From the NCBI GenBank assembly GCA_034096865.1, contig JAWQFJ010012261.1, positions 47,501-57,500 on the forward strand: DNA of 10,000 nt, written 5' to 3'. Positions within the stretch are counted from its first letter, which is position 1; every line of letters begins with the position of its first letter. Positions 6,301-10,000 of the stretch are shown here, in pieces. The DNA is from Theodoxus fluviatilis. Its lineage: Eukaryota > Mollusca > Gastropoda > Cycloneritida > Neritidae. A program made the position numbers and the translations under genes. Under the pieces are notes generated by a model. It did not search any database. It was not told where the DNA came from and worked only from the letters and a program-made list of their open reading frames with translations.

Positions 6301-9276
6301 TGCAAAATAGTCTTAGAACTACTTTAATGGCATCTGTCAGGGAGCAGAGAGCTATCCCACAAGCCTCTCGTGTGTCCTCCTTATGAATATTCCAGATGGA
6401 TTAGTTCCATCACCTGATATGAACTGTGCTAGAGACTCTTTCACCGGCAGGCAAAGTCTCTAGTGGACTAGAATACTCAATGCCCCCACATCAGCTGGAG
6501 TCCCTGGCTGCTGGATGATGAAGTGTGGCTATGTCTGTGATCTCTGTATCTATGACAGGTGGTGTTGATGTGTGGACCGCCAGGTCTGGGCAAGACTACA
6601 CTGGCACATGTGGTGGCTCGGCATGCTGGCTACAATGTGGTGGAGATGAATGCCAGGTAAGCTGGGGCTCTGCACTGGTGATGCGCAGACATAATGTGTG
6701 TGTGTGTGAGAGTGTGTGTTTGTGTGTGTGTGTGTGTGTGAGTGTGTGTGTGTGTGTGTATGTGTGTGTGTTTGTGTGTGTGTGTATGTGTGTGTATGTG
6801 AAAAATATTGACCTTGTGTTGTGTGATTGACTTTCTCCAGGACCTTGTCTGTGAATTCAAACATGAACCTGCACTTGCATTGTTTTTTTTAGGCCACCTG
6901 CCCATGACTTGTGACACAAGAAGGGAAACACCAAACTGAGTTATTGCAGAAGTCCTTTGCTGTGGTTGTTGTGAAATATTCTCACCTGTTGTGGTTGACT
7001 GCTGACATTTCTTTTATTTGCTGTCGCTCCCTACAAGGTTGATAGACCCATAAGCTCCATCCATCCATCCATCCATCCATCCATCCATCCATCTATCCAT
7101 CCATCCATCCATCCACCCATCCATCCATCCATCCATCCATCCATCCATCCATCCATCCATCCATCCATCCATCCATCCATCCATCCATCCATCCATCCAT
7201 CCATCCATCCATCCATCCATCCATCCATCCATCCATCCATCCATTTGCAGACCTTCTGGTAATATTTAATGCTCTCTCCTGCCCAGTGGCTTTTCTCCTC
7301 CCTTCCTTCTCTCCCCTCTCCCCTCACTTTCTTCCTCCTACTTGCCTGTGCTTCTCCTCCCCAAGCCTGCTGCTTGTGTTGCCTGCTGCTTGTGTTGCCT
7401 GCAGTGACGACCGCAGTGTGGAGGTCTTCCGGCCCAAACTGGAGGCAGCGACTCAGATGCAGGCCGTGCTTGGTGACGACCCCAGACCCAACTGTCTGGT
7501 CATCGATGAAATTGATGGTTCTCCTCAGGTAGTCTCAGCCTCTTTTTCTATCCTTGTTTGCTGAGTGACACTAAAATGAACCAGTTGGTCAGTCAGATAG
7601 TCAGTCATTCAAGTCAATCACTTAGTCTCTGCACTCTTTTTTACTTCATGAATGTAGATATTGAACTCGTCAGAAAACTGTTTTAGAGATGATCCGAGGA
7701 CTGAATTGATTTTTTTGCTCTCTTTTTTTAACCCATTATGACCTGTTGCTACGCGCGCGTTACATCTCCCTTTCCGACCGGATGCTATGCAGACGTCACA
7801 TTTGACAGCACTTGGTGTACTTCTTGTTTCTAGGAAATGTAGAAGTGAAGATATACATTTTTTAATGAGTGTTGTCGACTTCGTGTTTTTTCCTTAAAAA
7901 ACCCTCAGGTTTTAGGAAGCCGTTTTCATCACACGCTGTAGGTCATAATGGGTTAATACACATTTCATGCCAATGTCAATGTATCTTTCTTTGTGCCATC
8001 AGGATTTTTTTTTTTTGGTGGTCATCTGACCTTTTGTTTTGTTTGGTTTTTGATAAGTCAAATTTGTTCAAAATTAACAAATGAGACAGATATTTTCCAA
8101 CCAAGAATTGTGTGTATGCTACTTTGACGATAGTGATCTCATAACTTCACTGCACTGTTTATGTTCTTCTGCTTCTTTTAACATAGACAATTGCATACAG
8201 CAGCTGTTGATAGATACCCCTTTCATCAGCGGAAACCTGTGGTCATGGAGCTTTCTGGGCCTTATTCCTGTAACTCAATGATGGGTAGCCCCGAGCAGCA
8301 CGATGTGCCGCCAGAGGGCATCTTGTAGGGGTGGGAACCTCTCTCATATTTTTGATATCATACTGCTGCCTCACTGTTGCACTGAGACAGCTGACTGAAT
8401 GTGAGGGCTGTCCCATCGCAGGCCACCATCAATGTGCTGCTGAGTGCCATCCAGGCAGAGAGCAAGCCTGCAGGACGAAAGAAGGGTGCCATGCCGCCAC
8501 TGATGCGCCCCATCATCTGCATCTGTAATGACCAGTGAGTGGGCTTCAGTCCTCATTAGAACAAGGAGGAGAAACAGTCTTCGTGATGTGCACTAGGCAT
8601 TGCTAATGGGTGTCTACTTTCAATTCAATGCCCTTTGCCTGAAGACAGAAATATGTGAATTTGTAGGTTAGCTGTTCTGCAGCAATGCAAGTTTAGTAAA
8701 TTCAAGGATGATTAGATGCCAGTCAAGATGAACACAGGAAACTCTTTCTCCATGTTTTGCTGTGATCATTGCTAATGATTGCTTACTTGTCATGCATGAT
8801 ATGTTGCATGAGAATAGAATTGCTTTTCTTCTCAGATCTTTCACTTGACTGTGATACAAAGTGAAGAATTTAGGATGCCGTAGTCTAAGTATGCAATTGA
8901 AACAGTTTTTCATTATTTGTGATCTGGCCTTGGCTAAAAGTTGTTTTTCTTTGATATATTACCCAATTTTGCTGATGTATTTATGAACTAGTTTTTTATC
9001 ATGTTTTCATAGATGAGTATGAAACTTTCTGGGAAGCGGGACGGCTGACGGTCTTCAGAGGAAGGTCCCCCCTTCTTAAAGTGTTTCGGCCCTGACTTAA
9101 TTTTTTATCATGTTTTCATAGATGCAGGTTCTCTGTGTGGAAGTATGGCCTAAATGACCGTAGCACTTCTCTCTGTCCACAGGTATGTGCCAAGTCTTCG
9201 ACAGCTCCGTTCCATTGCCCTGATCCTGAACTTCCCTCCAACAGAATCTACACGCCTGGCAGTCCGTCTGTCCGAG
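194..9276 (+). CDS. CHTF18: CHTF18 (CTF18) clamp-loader large subunit, nine internal exons, partial at both ends
   Basis: Product: the large AAA+ subunit of Ctf18-RFC, which loads or unloads PCNA at replication forks in the nucleus with RFC2-5, DCC1 and CTF8, and supports sister-chromatid cohesion and checkpoint signalling (known for the family). Seen here: join(194-318, 932-1015, 1861-1913, 4709-4811, 5391-5561, 6559-6656, 7405-7528, 8422-8534, 9183-9276), 965 nt and about 321 codons. All introns are GT-AG, and the phases agree at every junction (0,0,2,0,0,2,0,2). No stop occurs within the joined frame. RFC boxes appear in order: [50 protein letters not shown]. The [13 protein letters not shown] segment and the text after sensor 1 fit CTF18 better than RFC1, ATAD5 or RAD17. 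Catalytic residues look intact, so I infer a functional gene. The start codon and N-terminal third lie upstream. The rest of the collar and the C-terminal DCC1/CTF8-binding tail lie downstream. Confidence 0.93.
319..931 (+). other. CHTF18 intron 1 (613 bp, phase 0)
   Basis: It runs from gtgagt to cttgcag. Most is unremarkable AT-rich DNA. The middle, about 555-700, has a faint SINE-like look (listed separately). No exon candidate fits the phase. Confidence 0.8.
555..700 (-). repeat. Possible degenerate tRNA-derived SINE relic
   Basis: The + strand text ggggatctaacagttggacc, followed by tttgggtagatactcatgtag and catttcccca, resembles the reverse complement of a tRNA T-arm/anticodon half (typical antisense form ggggatcgaacc...accttt...gctct...cccc). 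The B-box equivalent is mutated. Right of it the text taggagtaaaactggatacc has a repeat-like feel. No flanking duplication or tail was found, so this is a weak call based on resemblance only. Confidence 0.22.
932..1015 (+). CDS. CHTF18: CHTF18 exon b
   Basis: This exon is 84 nt, 28 codons, phase 0 at both ends. It reads [20 protein letters not shown] then [22 protein letters not shown] matches the LLGVPFSFLKEQVE-type block of vertebrate CTF18. The acceptor cacttcttgcag is good and the donor gag|gtgagc is good. A 5' splice site at 1016 is followed 58 nt later by a TG array. Confidence 0.88.
1073..1184 (+). repeat. Interrupted (TG)n microsatellite
   Basis: About 112 bp of alternating TG with T-run, TGGT, TATC and GCG interruptions. 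The short open frames here (Val-Cys on +, Thr-His on -) are translations of the repeat, not genes. It starts 58 nt after the exon b donor, so the pre-mRNA carries a long UG-rich stretch there. Confidence 0.95.
1300..1385 (+). repeat. Stem-loop segment resembling a conserved SINE core
   Basis: A perfect 8-bp hairpin (ctcacccc at 1302-1309, ggggtgag at 1319-1326, 9-nt loop) is followed by aatagacccactgcgtctcc and, at about 1360, tgtaagaggcaaaaaacta. The order (G-rich hairpin, gaatag, ccc, gcgtc, then gtaagaggc.a.aacta) resembles a conserved core seen in many invertebrate SINEs, as I recall it. I cannot name the family. No tRNA head, A-tail or target duplication is evident, so if real it is a fragment. 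Confidence 0.35.
1861..1913 (+). CDS. CHTF18: CHTF18 exon c (short, 53 nt)
   Basis: It reads [17 protein letters not shown] plus two bases (ag) that join the first base of the next exon to make Arg. It is basic and likely helical, matching the region of vertebrate CTF18 that follows the LLGVPF block (R-rich, LEESRRLTE-like). The acceptor ctgtgttgcag is good and the donor aag|gtaatg is moderate. The exon leads into the largest intron of the window (about 2.8 kb). Confidence 0.82.
1993..2306 (+). repeat. GGT-rich array 1 with 12-bp higher-order units
   Basis: This is trinucleotide-like (GGT)n DNA. The centre, 2102-2221, is ten units of a 12-mer (consensus tgtggtgatggc) with single-base variants in the second, fifth and sixth units. 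The left end carries GGG runs (see the G-quadruplex entry). It translates as Gly-, Val- or Pro-rich peptides in all frames, a repeat artefact. It abuts the LINE fragment with almost no spacer. Confidence 0.93.
2013..2030 (+). other. Predicted G-quadruplex motif
   Basis: Four GGG runs at 2013-2015, 2017-2019, 2024-2026 and 2028-2030 have loops T, TGGT and T. This fits the canonical G3+N1-7 pattern with very short loops, usually a stable parallel form. It lies on the transcribed-RNA sense strand, 100 nt after the exon c donor, so it could form in DNA or pre-mRNA. Formation is inferred from pattern alone. Confidence 0.6.
2307..2893 (+). pseudogene. Reverse transcriptase C-terminal fragment, frameshifted
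   Basis: It encodes the region after the RT palm of CR1/L2/Jockey-clade LINE ORF2. Visible landmarks in frame are [64 protein letters not shown] and APSVWNAL. These are standard motifs of that C-terminal domain. The YADD catalytic site would be upstream and is absent. After WNAL (about 2798-2805) the homologous frame moves to another register (net -1 or +2). It continues there to a TAG at 2891-2893, while the original register runs on as unrelated residues to 2909. The truncation plus frameshift mean no active enzyme. Confidence 0.85.
3190..3206 (+). repeat. (ATT)n tail of the LINE
   Basis: Five to six ATT units directly follow the gcgcggtataaaagtg block. This is the simple-repeat 3' terminus used by CR1/L2-type elements in place of poly(A). 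It marks the 3' boundary of the insertion. Confidence 0.75.
3207..3710 (+). other. Anonymous intronic DNA
   Basis: AT-rich sequence with stops in all frames. I recognise no gene, repeat family or splice-competent exon here. Confidence 0.5.
3711..4156 (+). mobile_element. Possible solo LTR-like or other repeat segment, GC-rich
   Basis: Compared with its surroundings this stretch is GC-richer. It starts near tgttagaagctg and ends near ctgtctaca (TG...CA). Inside are a TATA-like ctatatg at 3814, a tandem repeat of ggccagagagatc-type 13-mers at 3838-3876, and tataaataaa with AATAAA at 3902-3907. A promoter-like box plus polyadenylation signal between TG and CA would fit a solo LTR. No target-site duplication was found at these ends, so the boundaries and class are uncertain. 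It could equally be unrelated intronic repeat DNA. Confidence 0.25.
3838..3876 (+). repeat. Three tandem 13-bp units
   Basis: Units are ggccagagagatc (3838-3850), ggccagagagttc (3851-3863) and ggccagagcagga (3864-3876). The first two differ at one base and the third is diverged at its end. They lie about 25 nt upstream of the TATAAATAAA block. Confidence 0.8.
4166..4357 (+). repeat. GGT-rich array 2
   Basis: (GGT)n with GAT, AAA and GCA interruptions, including a pure run of about nine units near 4240-4271. It shares ggtggtggtactggcgatgg-like text with array 1 of the same intron. It is preceded by attattatta at 4157-4166. Open frames across it encode only Val/Gly repeats. Confidence 0.92.
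4358..4708 (+). other. Distal intron 3, anonymous
   Basis: AT-rich sequence leading to the exon d acceptor. It includes tgccatgtgtgtctttgatg before the cattgcag acceptor. Nothing else is recognised. Confidence 0.5.
4709..4811 (+). CDS. CHTF18: CHTF18 exon d: start of the clamp-loader core (RFC box II)
   Basis: After the split Arg codon it reads [20 protein letters not shown] then [28 protein letters not shown] is the RFC box II signature (W-V-x-K-Y-R/S-P...L) that opens the AAA+ module of clamp loaders. CTF18 typically has VDKYRPRHYTELLSDD here. The acceptor is cactgtcattgcag and the donor gag|gtacag. It ends in phase 0 and joins the next exon at the LLSDE|GINRTLL position. Confidence 0.92.
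4812..5390 (+). other. CHTF18 intron 4 (579 bp, phase 0)
   Basis: It runs from gtacag to ttcccag. It holds two homopolymer blocks: T7G8 at 5186-5200 and a C13-T-C6 run at 5321-5340. The rest is AT-rich without recognisable elements. Confidence 0.85.
5321..5340 (+). repeat. Poly(C) run, C13 T C6
   Basis: Near-pure C tract 50 nt before the exon e acceptor. It may serve as part of the pyrimidine-rich region, and in RNA it would be a poly(C)-binding protein target. The run length may be unstable or mis-sequenced. Confidence 0.85.
5391..5561 (+). CDS. CHTF18: CHTF18 exon e: LKLWDYVVF helix and lysine-rich insert
   Basis: This is the longest exon in the window, 171 nt, 57 codons, phase 0 at both ends. 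It begins [20 protein letters not shown], the CTF18-specific stretch seen as LLKWLKLWDLVVF in vertebrates. A lysine-rich loop ([19 protein letters not shown]) and [14 protein letters not shown] follow. RPQQK immediately precedes the P-loop strand. The lysine-rich insert varies in length between species (family knowledge); a DNA or nuclear-import role would be inference. The acceptor cggttcccag lies 50 nt after a 20-nt near-pure C run. Confidence 0.93.
5689..6013. mobile_element. Inverted-repeat element, MITE-like (325 bp)
   Basis: The left end gggtttccccagactatgga (5689-5708) is the reverse complement of the right end at 5995-6013 except for one extra C. Similarity continues a few bases inward (tatgcaat vs gatgattt). 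This is the layout of a short non-autonomous DNA transposon with about 20-bp terminal repeats. The left subterminal region is nine 10-bp tandem units. No transposase ORF is inside. I could not find a convincing target-site duplication (left flank ttaggc, right flank atttcc), so the superfamily is unassigned. Confidence 0.6.
5711..5800 (+). repeat. Nine tandem 10-bp units (agcaatccaa/t)
   Basis: An exact 10-bp period. The first unit (tgcaatccaa) and last unit (agcagtccaa) each differ by one inner base. The others differ only at base 10, a or t, in the order a,t,t,a,a,t,a for units 2-8. It sits just inside the left terminal repeat of the MITE-like element. Subterminal short repeats are common in hAT- and CACTA-type elements as transposase-binding sites (family knowledge); applying that here is inference. 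Confidence 0.95.
6429..6463. other. Short hairpin, 9-bp arms
   Basis: ctagagact at 6429-6437 pairs perfectly with agtctctag at 6455-6463 across a 17-nt loop. A smaller hairpin (gatgga 6395-6400 with tccatc 6406-6411) lies just upstream. These could be remnants of another small element or chance. Confidence 0.5.
6559..6656 (+). CDS. CHTF18: CHTF18 exon f: Walker A / P-loop
   Basis: It reads [20 protein letters not shown] then [12 protein letters not shown] plus ag. GPPGLGKTT is an intact Walker A (RFC box III) with the ATP-binding Lys and following Thr. [18 protein letters not shown] is nearly identical to vertebrate CTF18. The trailing ag completes a Ser with the first base of the next exon to give EMNASDDRS (RFC box IV). 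The acceptor is tctatgacag and the donor cag|gtaagc. The start is phase 0 and the end phase 2. Confidence 0.97.
6695..6800 (+). repeat. Interrupted (TG)n microsatellite
   Basis: About 106 bp of TG with GAGAG, TTT and TAT interruptions. It starts 39 nt after the exon f donor. The overlapping Cys/Val (+) and Thr/His (-) open frames are repeat translations. Confidence 0.95.
7057..7244 (+). repeat. (CCAT)47 tetranucleotide microsatellite
   Basis: 188 bp, exactly 47 tetramers, with only two variant units: ctat at 7093 and ccac at 7113. The long clean 3' part (7117-7244) suggests recent expansion. The reverse-strand Met-Asp-Gly-Trp open frames are artefacts of the repeat. Confidence 0.97.
7365..7404 (+). 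repeat. 16-bp tandem duplication overlapping the exon g acceptor region
   Basis: gcctgctgcttgtgtt occurs at 7365-7380 and again, identical, at 7381-7396. The partial third copy gcctgc continues at 7397-7402 and ends in the acceptor AG at 7403-7404. The duplication gives the acceptor region two equal pyrimidine-rich segments. Confidence 0.93.
7405..7528 (+). CDS. CHTF18: CHTF18 exon g: box IV and Walker B
   Basis: After the split Ser it reads [29 protein letters not shown], then [20 protein letters not shown] is the Walker B / RFC box V motif. DEID carries the catalytic acidic pair, as in CTF18 (the small RFC subunits use DEAD). The acceptor tgttgcctgcag sits at the end of a 16-bp tandem duplication. 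The donor is cag|gtagtc. The exon ends in phase 0. Confidence 0.96.
7728..7731. other. TTAA target-site copy, left
   Basis: TTAA immediately outside the CCC terminus of the MITE. The matching copy is at 7953-7956. It is the expected piggyBac target duplication. Confidence 0.75.
7732..7952. mobile_element. piggyBac-like MITE, 221 bp, flanked by TTAA
   Basis: Terminal inverted repeats are perfect over 13 bp: cccattatgacct at 7732-7744 and aggtcataatggg at 7940-7952. Both ends are bordered by TTAA (7728-7731 and 7953-7956), so the match is 17 bp including the flanks. TTAA target duplication with ends beginning CCC is the hallmark of the piggyBac superfamily (established knowledge). The element has no room for a transposase and would depend on one elsewhere. 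An imperfect 19-bp direct repeat lies inside the left end. The perfect ends suggest fairly recent insertion or selection on the termini. Confidence 0.8.
8308..8321 (+). promoter_or_regulatory. CTCF-like motif
   Basis: ccgccagagggcat matches 12 of 14 positions of the recalled CTCF core CCASYAGRKGGCRS; the mismatches are at position 3 and the last base. CTCF is present in most bilaterians. A single motif in an intron, without binding data, is weak evidence. Confidence 0.25.
8422..8534 (+). CDS. CHTF18: CHTF18 exon h: sensor 1
   Basis: It reads [28 protein letters not shown], then RPIICICND plus ca, which completes Gln with the next exon. AINVLLS is the helix after Walker [10 protein letters not shown] holds the sensor 1 Asn. 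The spacer [15 protein letters not shown] is a basic, low-complexity loop of the kind that varies between CTF18 orthologues. The donor is ca|gtgagt. An unspliced read would hit the TGA of that donor after one more codon. Confidence 0.95.
8535..9182 (+). other. CHTF18 intron 8 (648 bp, phase 2)
   Basis: It runs from gtgagt to gtccacag. Most is anonymous AT-rich DNA (8545-8990). The distal part carries a 24-bp direct repeat at 109-bp spacing around a GC-richer insert. Confidence 0.86.
8992..9124 (+). repeat. 24-bp perfect direct repeat flanking an 85-bp GC-richer segment
   Basis: The 24-mer beginning ttttttatcatg and ending tttcatagatg occurs at 8992-9015 and again, identical, at 9101-9124. 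The intervening 85 bp (9016-9100) is GC-richer than its flanks and contains agcgggacggctgacggtc and gaaggtccccccttc. This may be a long target-site duplication around a small insertion, or a tandem duplication of a 109-bp unit that has been partly replaced. The second copy ends 58 nt before the exon i acceptor. Confidence 0.9.
9183..9276 (+). CDS. CHTF18: CHTF18 exon i: lid start
   Basis: The first base completes Gln. Then [20 protein letters not shown] and [11 protein letters not shown] follow. The stretch aligns with vertebrate NDQFAPSLRQL and FPPTLPSRLVQRLQE and leads into the small lid subdomain of the AAA+ module. The acceptor is ctctgtccacag and the donor gag|gtatgg. The exon ends in phase 0. 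No further exon is visible before the window ends, so the C-terminal region lies beyond the edge. Confidence 0.93.
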
Positions 9277-9548
9277 GTATGGCTGCACTCTTTGTGGAGT
9301 GTAAAATCCATGTGTGTGGGCTTTTTATCTTTTTATTTTTAGATTAGTAAATGGCTCCTTCATTTCTCTCTTCCCAAAAAGCATAGCTTTAAAGCTTGCT
9401 GTTTGAATGTGTACACTGTCACATTAGGAAAGGAGTATACTAACTCATTTGGATGCATGGATCCATACATACATGCACATTTATGCAAGCACACTTACAT
9501 ATGCAAACACAGCACACATGTGCACACACCTGCAAGCACATGTTTGCA

Positions 9549-9798
<250 letters not shown>

Positions 9799-9833
<35 letters not shown>

Positions 9834-9842
9834 ACACACACA
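9799..9842 (+). repeat. (CA)n microsatellite joined to the CT array
   Basis: About 44 bp of CA with one TC break near 9828, directly fused to the CT array. Flanks on both sides (9455-9545 and 9842-9902) are rich in alternating purine-pyrimidine words such as catgcatgcatatgcacatatg, which favours Z-DNA. Confidence 0.95.
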
Positions 9843-10000
9843 TGCGTGCATGCTCACATACATGTACTTGTATGCATGCATATGCACATATGCCCATGCA
9901 CATTTGAACACTTACTAGTTACTTACACATACATTCACTCTGTTCACTTTATCTATGTCCTGATCAAAGTCAGTGGCCCCTAAGTGAGTGGTCACGTGCA

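Larger units (their letters stand above)
5562..6558 (+). other. CHTF18 intron 5 (997 bp, phase 0)
   Basis: It runs from gtggga to atgacag. It contains the 325-bp inverted-repeat element at 5689-6013. Two short hairpins follow at 6395-6411 and 6429-6463. The span 6014-6390 is AT-rich and anonymous. Confidence 0.85.
6657..7404 (+). other. CHTF18 intron 6 (748 bp, phase 2)
   Basis: It runs from gtaagc to cctgcag. In order it holds the TG array at 6695-6800, anonymous DNA at 6801-7056, the ATCC array at 7057-7244, a pyrimidine-rich tract at about 7286-7364, and a 16-bp tandem duplication at 7365-7396 that leads into the acceptor. Confidence 0.87.
7529..8421 (+). other. CHTF18 intron 7 (893 bp, phase 0)
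   Basis: It runs from gtagtc to atcgcag. It contains the piggyBac-like MITE at 7732-7952 and a CTCF-like motif at 8308-8321. The stretches 7529-7727 and 7957-8300 show no other recognisable feature. Confidence 0.86.

Noticed and set aside
6050..6500. Shared words actcaatgccc and agctggagtc at about 6046-6065 and 6475-6502
   Set aside because: The two words are in opposite order, and the sequence between is not similar. This is likely chance.
6886..6900. Acceptor-like T-run plus ag at about 6893
   Set aside because: No conserved coding sequence or donor follows, and CHTF18 has no missing residues here.
7251..7258. Micro-exon after the ttgcag at 7245-7250, with gtaata following
   Set aside because: An 8-nt exon would break the phase between exons f and g, which already join perfectly to EMNASDDRS.
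7014..7327. Minus-strand open frames encoding Met-Asp-Gly-Trp repeats
   Set aside because: These are translations of the CCAT microsatellite inside a CHTF18 intron, with no protein features outside the repeat.

Overview
The window is eukaryotic nuclear DNA. It holds a multi-exon gene with canonical GT-AG introns, long microsatellites, a decayed LINE copy and short inverted-repeat elements. There are no prokaryotic operons, Shine-Dalgarno starts or CRISPR arrays. The repeat style (a LINE tail with a gcgctttgag-type end and an ATT run, plus dense TG, CT, GGT and ATCC arrays) suggests an invertebrate, perhaps a marine mollusc. That taxonomic guess is inference only.

The one recognisable host gene is the central part of CHTF18 (CTF18), the large subunit of the alternative clamp loader Ctf18-RFC. 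It lies on the + strand. Nine exons (194-318, 932-1015, 1861-1913, 4709-4811, 5391-5561, 6559-6656, 7405-7528, 8422-8534, 9183-9276) join in one continuous frame of about 321 codons. Every junction is GT-AG and phase-compatible. The exons carry the RFC box motifs in order: [14 protein letters not shown], Walker [19 protein letters not shown], Walker [10 protein letters not shown], sensor 1 RPIICICND, then [11 protein letters not shown] and [15 protein letters not shown]. The N-terminal exons lie before the window, and the C-terminal exons lie after it.

The introns hold the rest. Intron 1 has a doubtful tRNA-like SINE relic. Intron 2 has a TG array and a stem-loop SINE-like core. Intron 3 is the largest (about 2.8 kb). 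It has a GGT array with a G-quadruplex motif, a 5'-truncated and frameshifted CR1/L2/Jockey-type LINE, a possible LTR-like segment, and a second GGT array. Intron 4 has G and C homopolymers. Intron 5 has a 325-bp inverted-repeat (MITE-like) element carrying nine 10-bp tandem units. Intron 6 has a TG array, 47 ATCC units, a pyrimidine tract and a 16-bp tandem duplication at the acceptor. Intron 7 has a 221-bp piggyBac-like MITE with TTAA on both sides and a CTCF-like motif. Intron 8 has a 24-bp direct repeat at 109-bp spacing. Intron 9 has a long CT/CA array.

I found no multigene novel system. The least explained items are the two inverted-repeat elements, the 24-bp duplication and the LTR-like segment.
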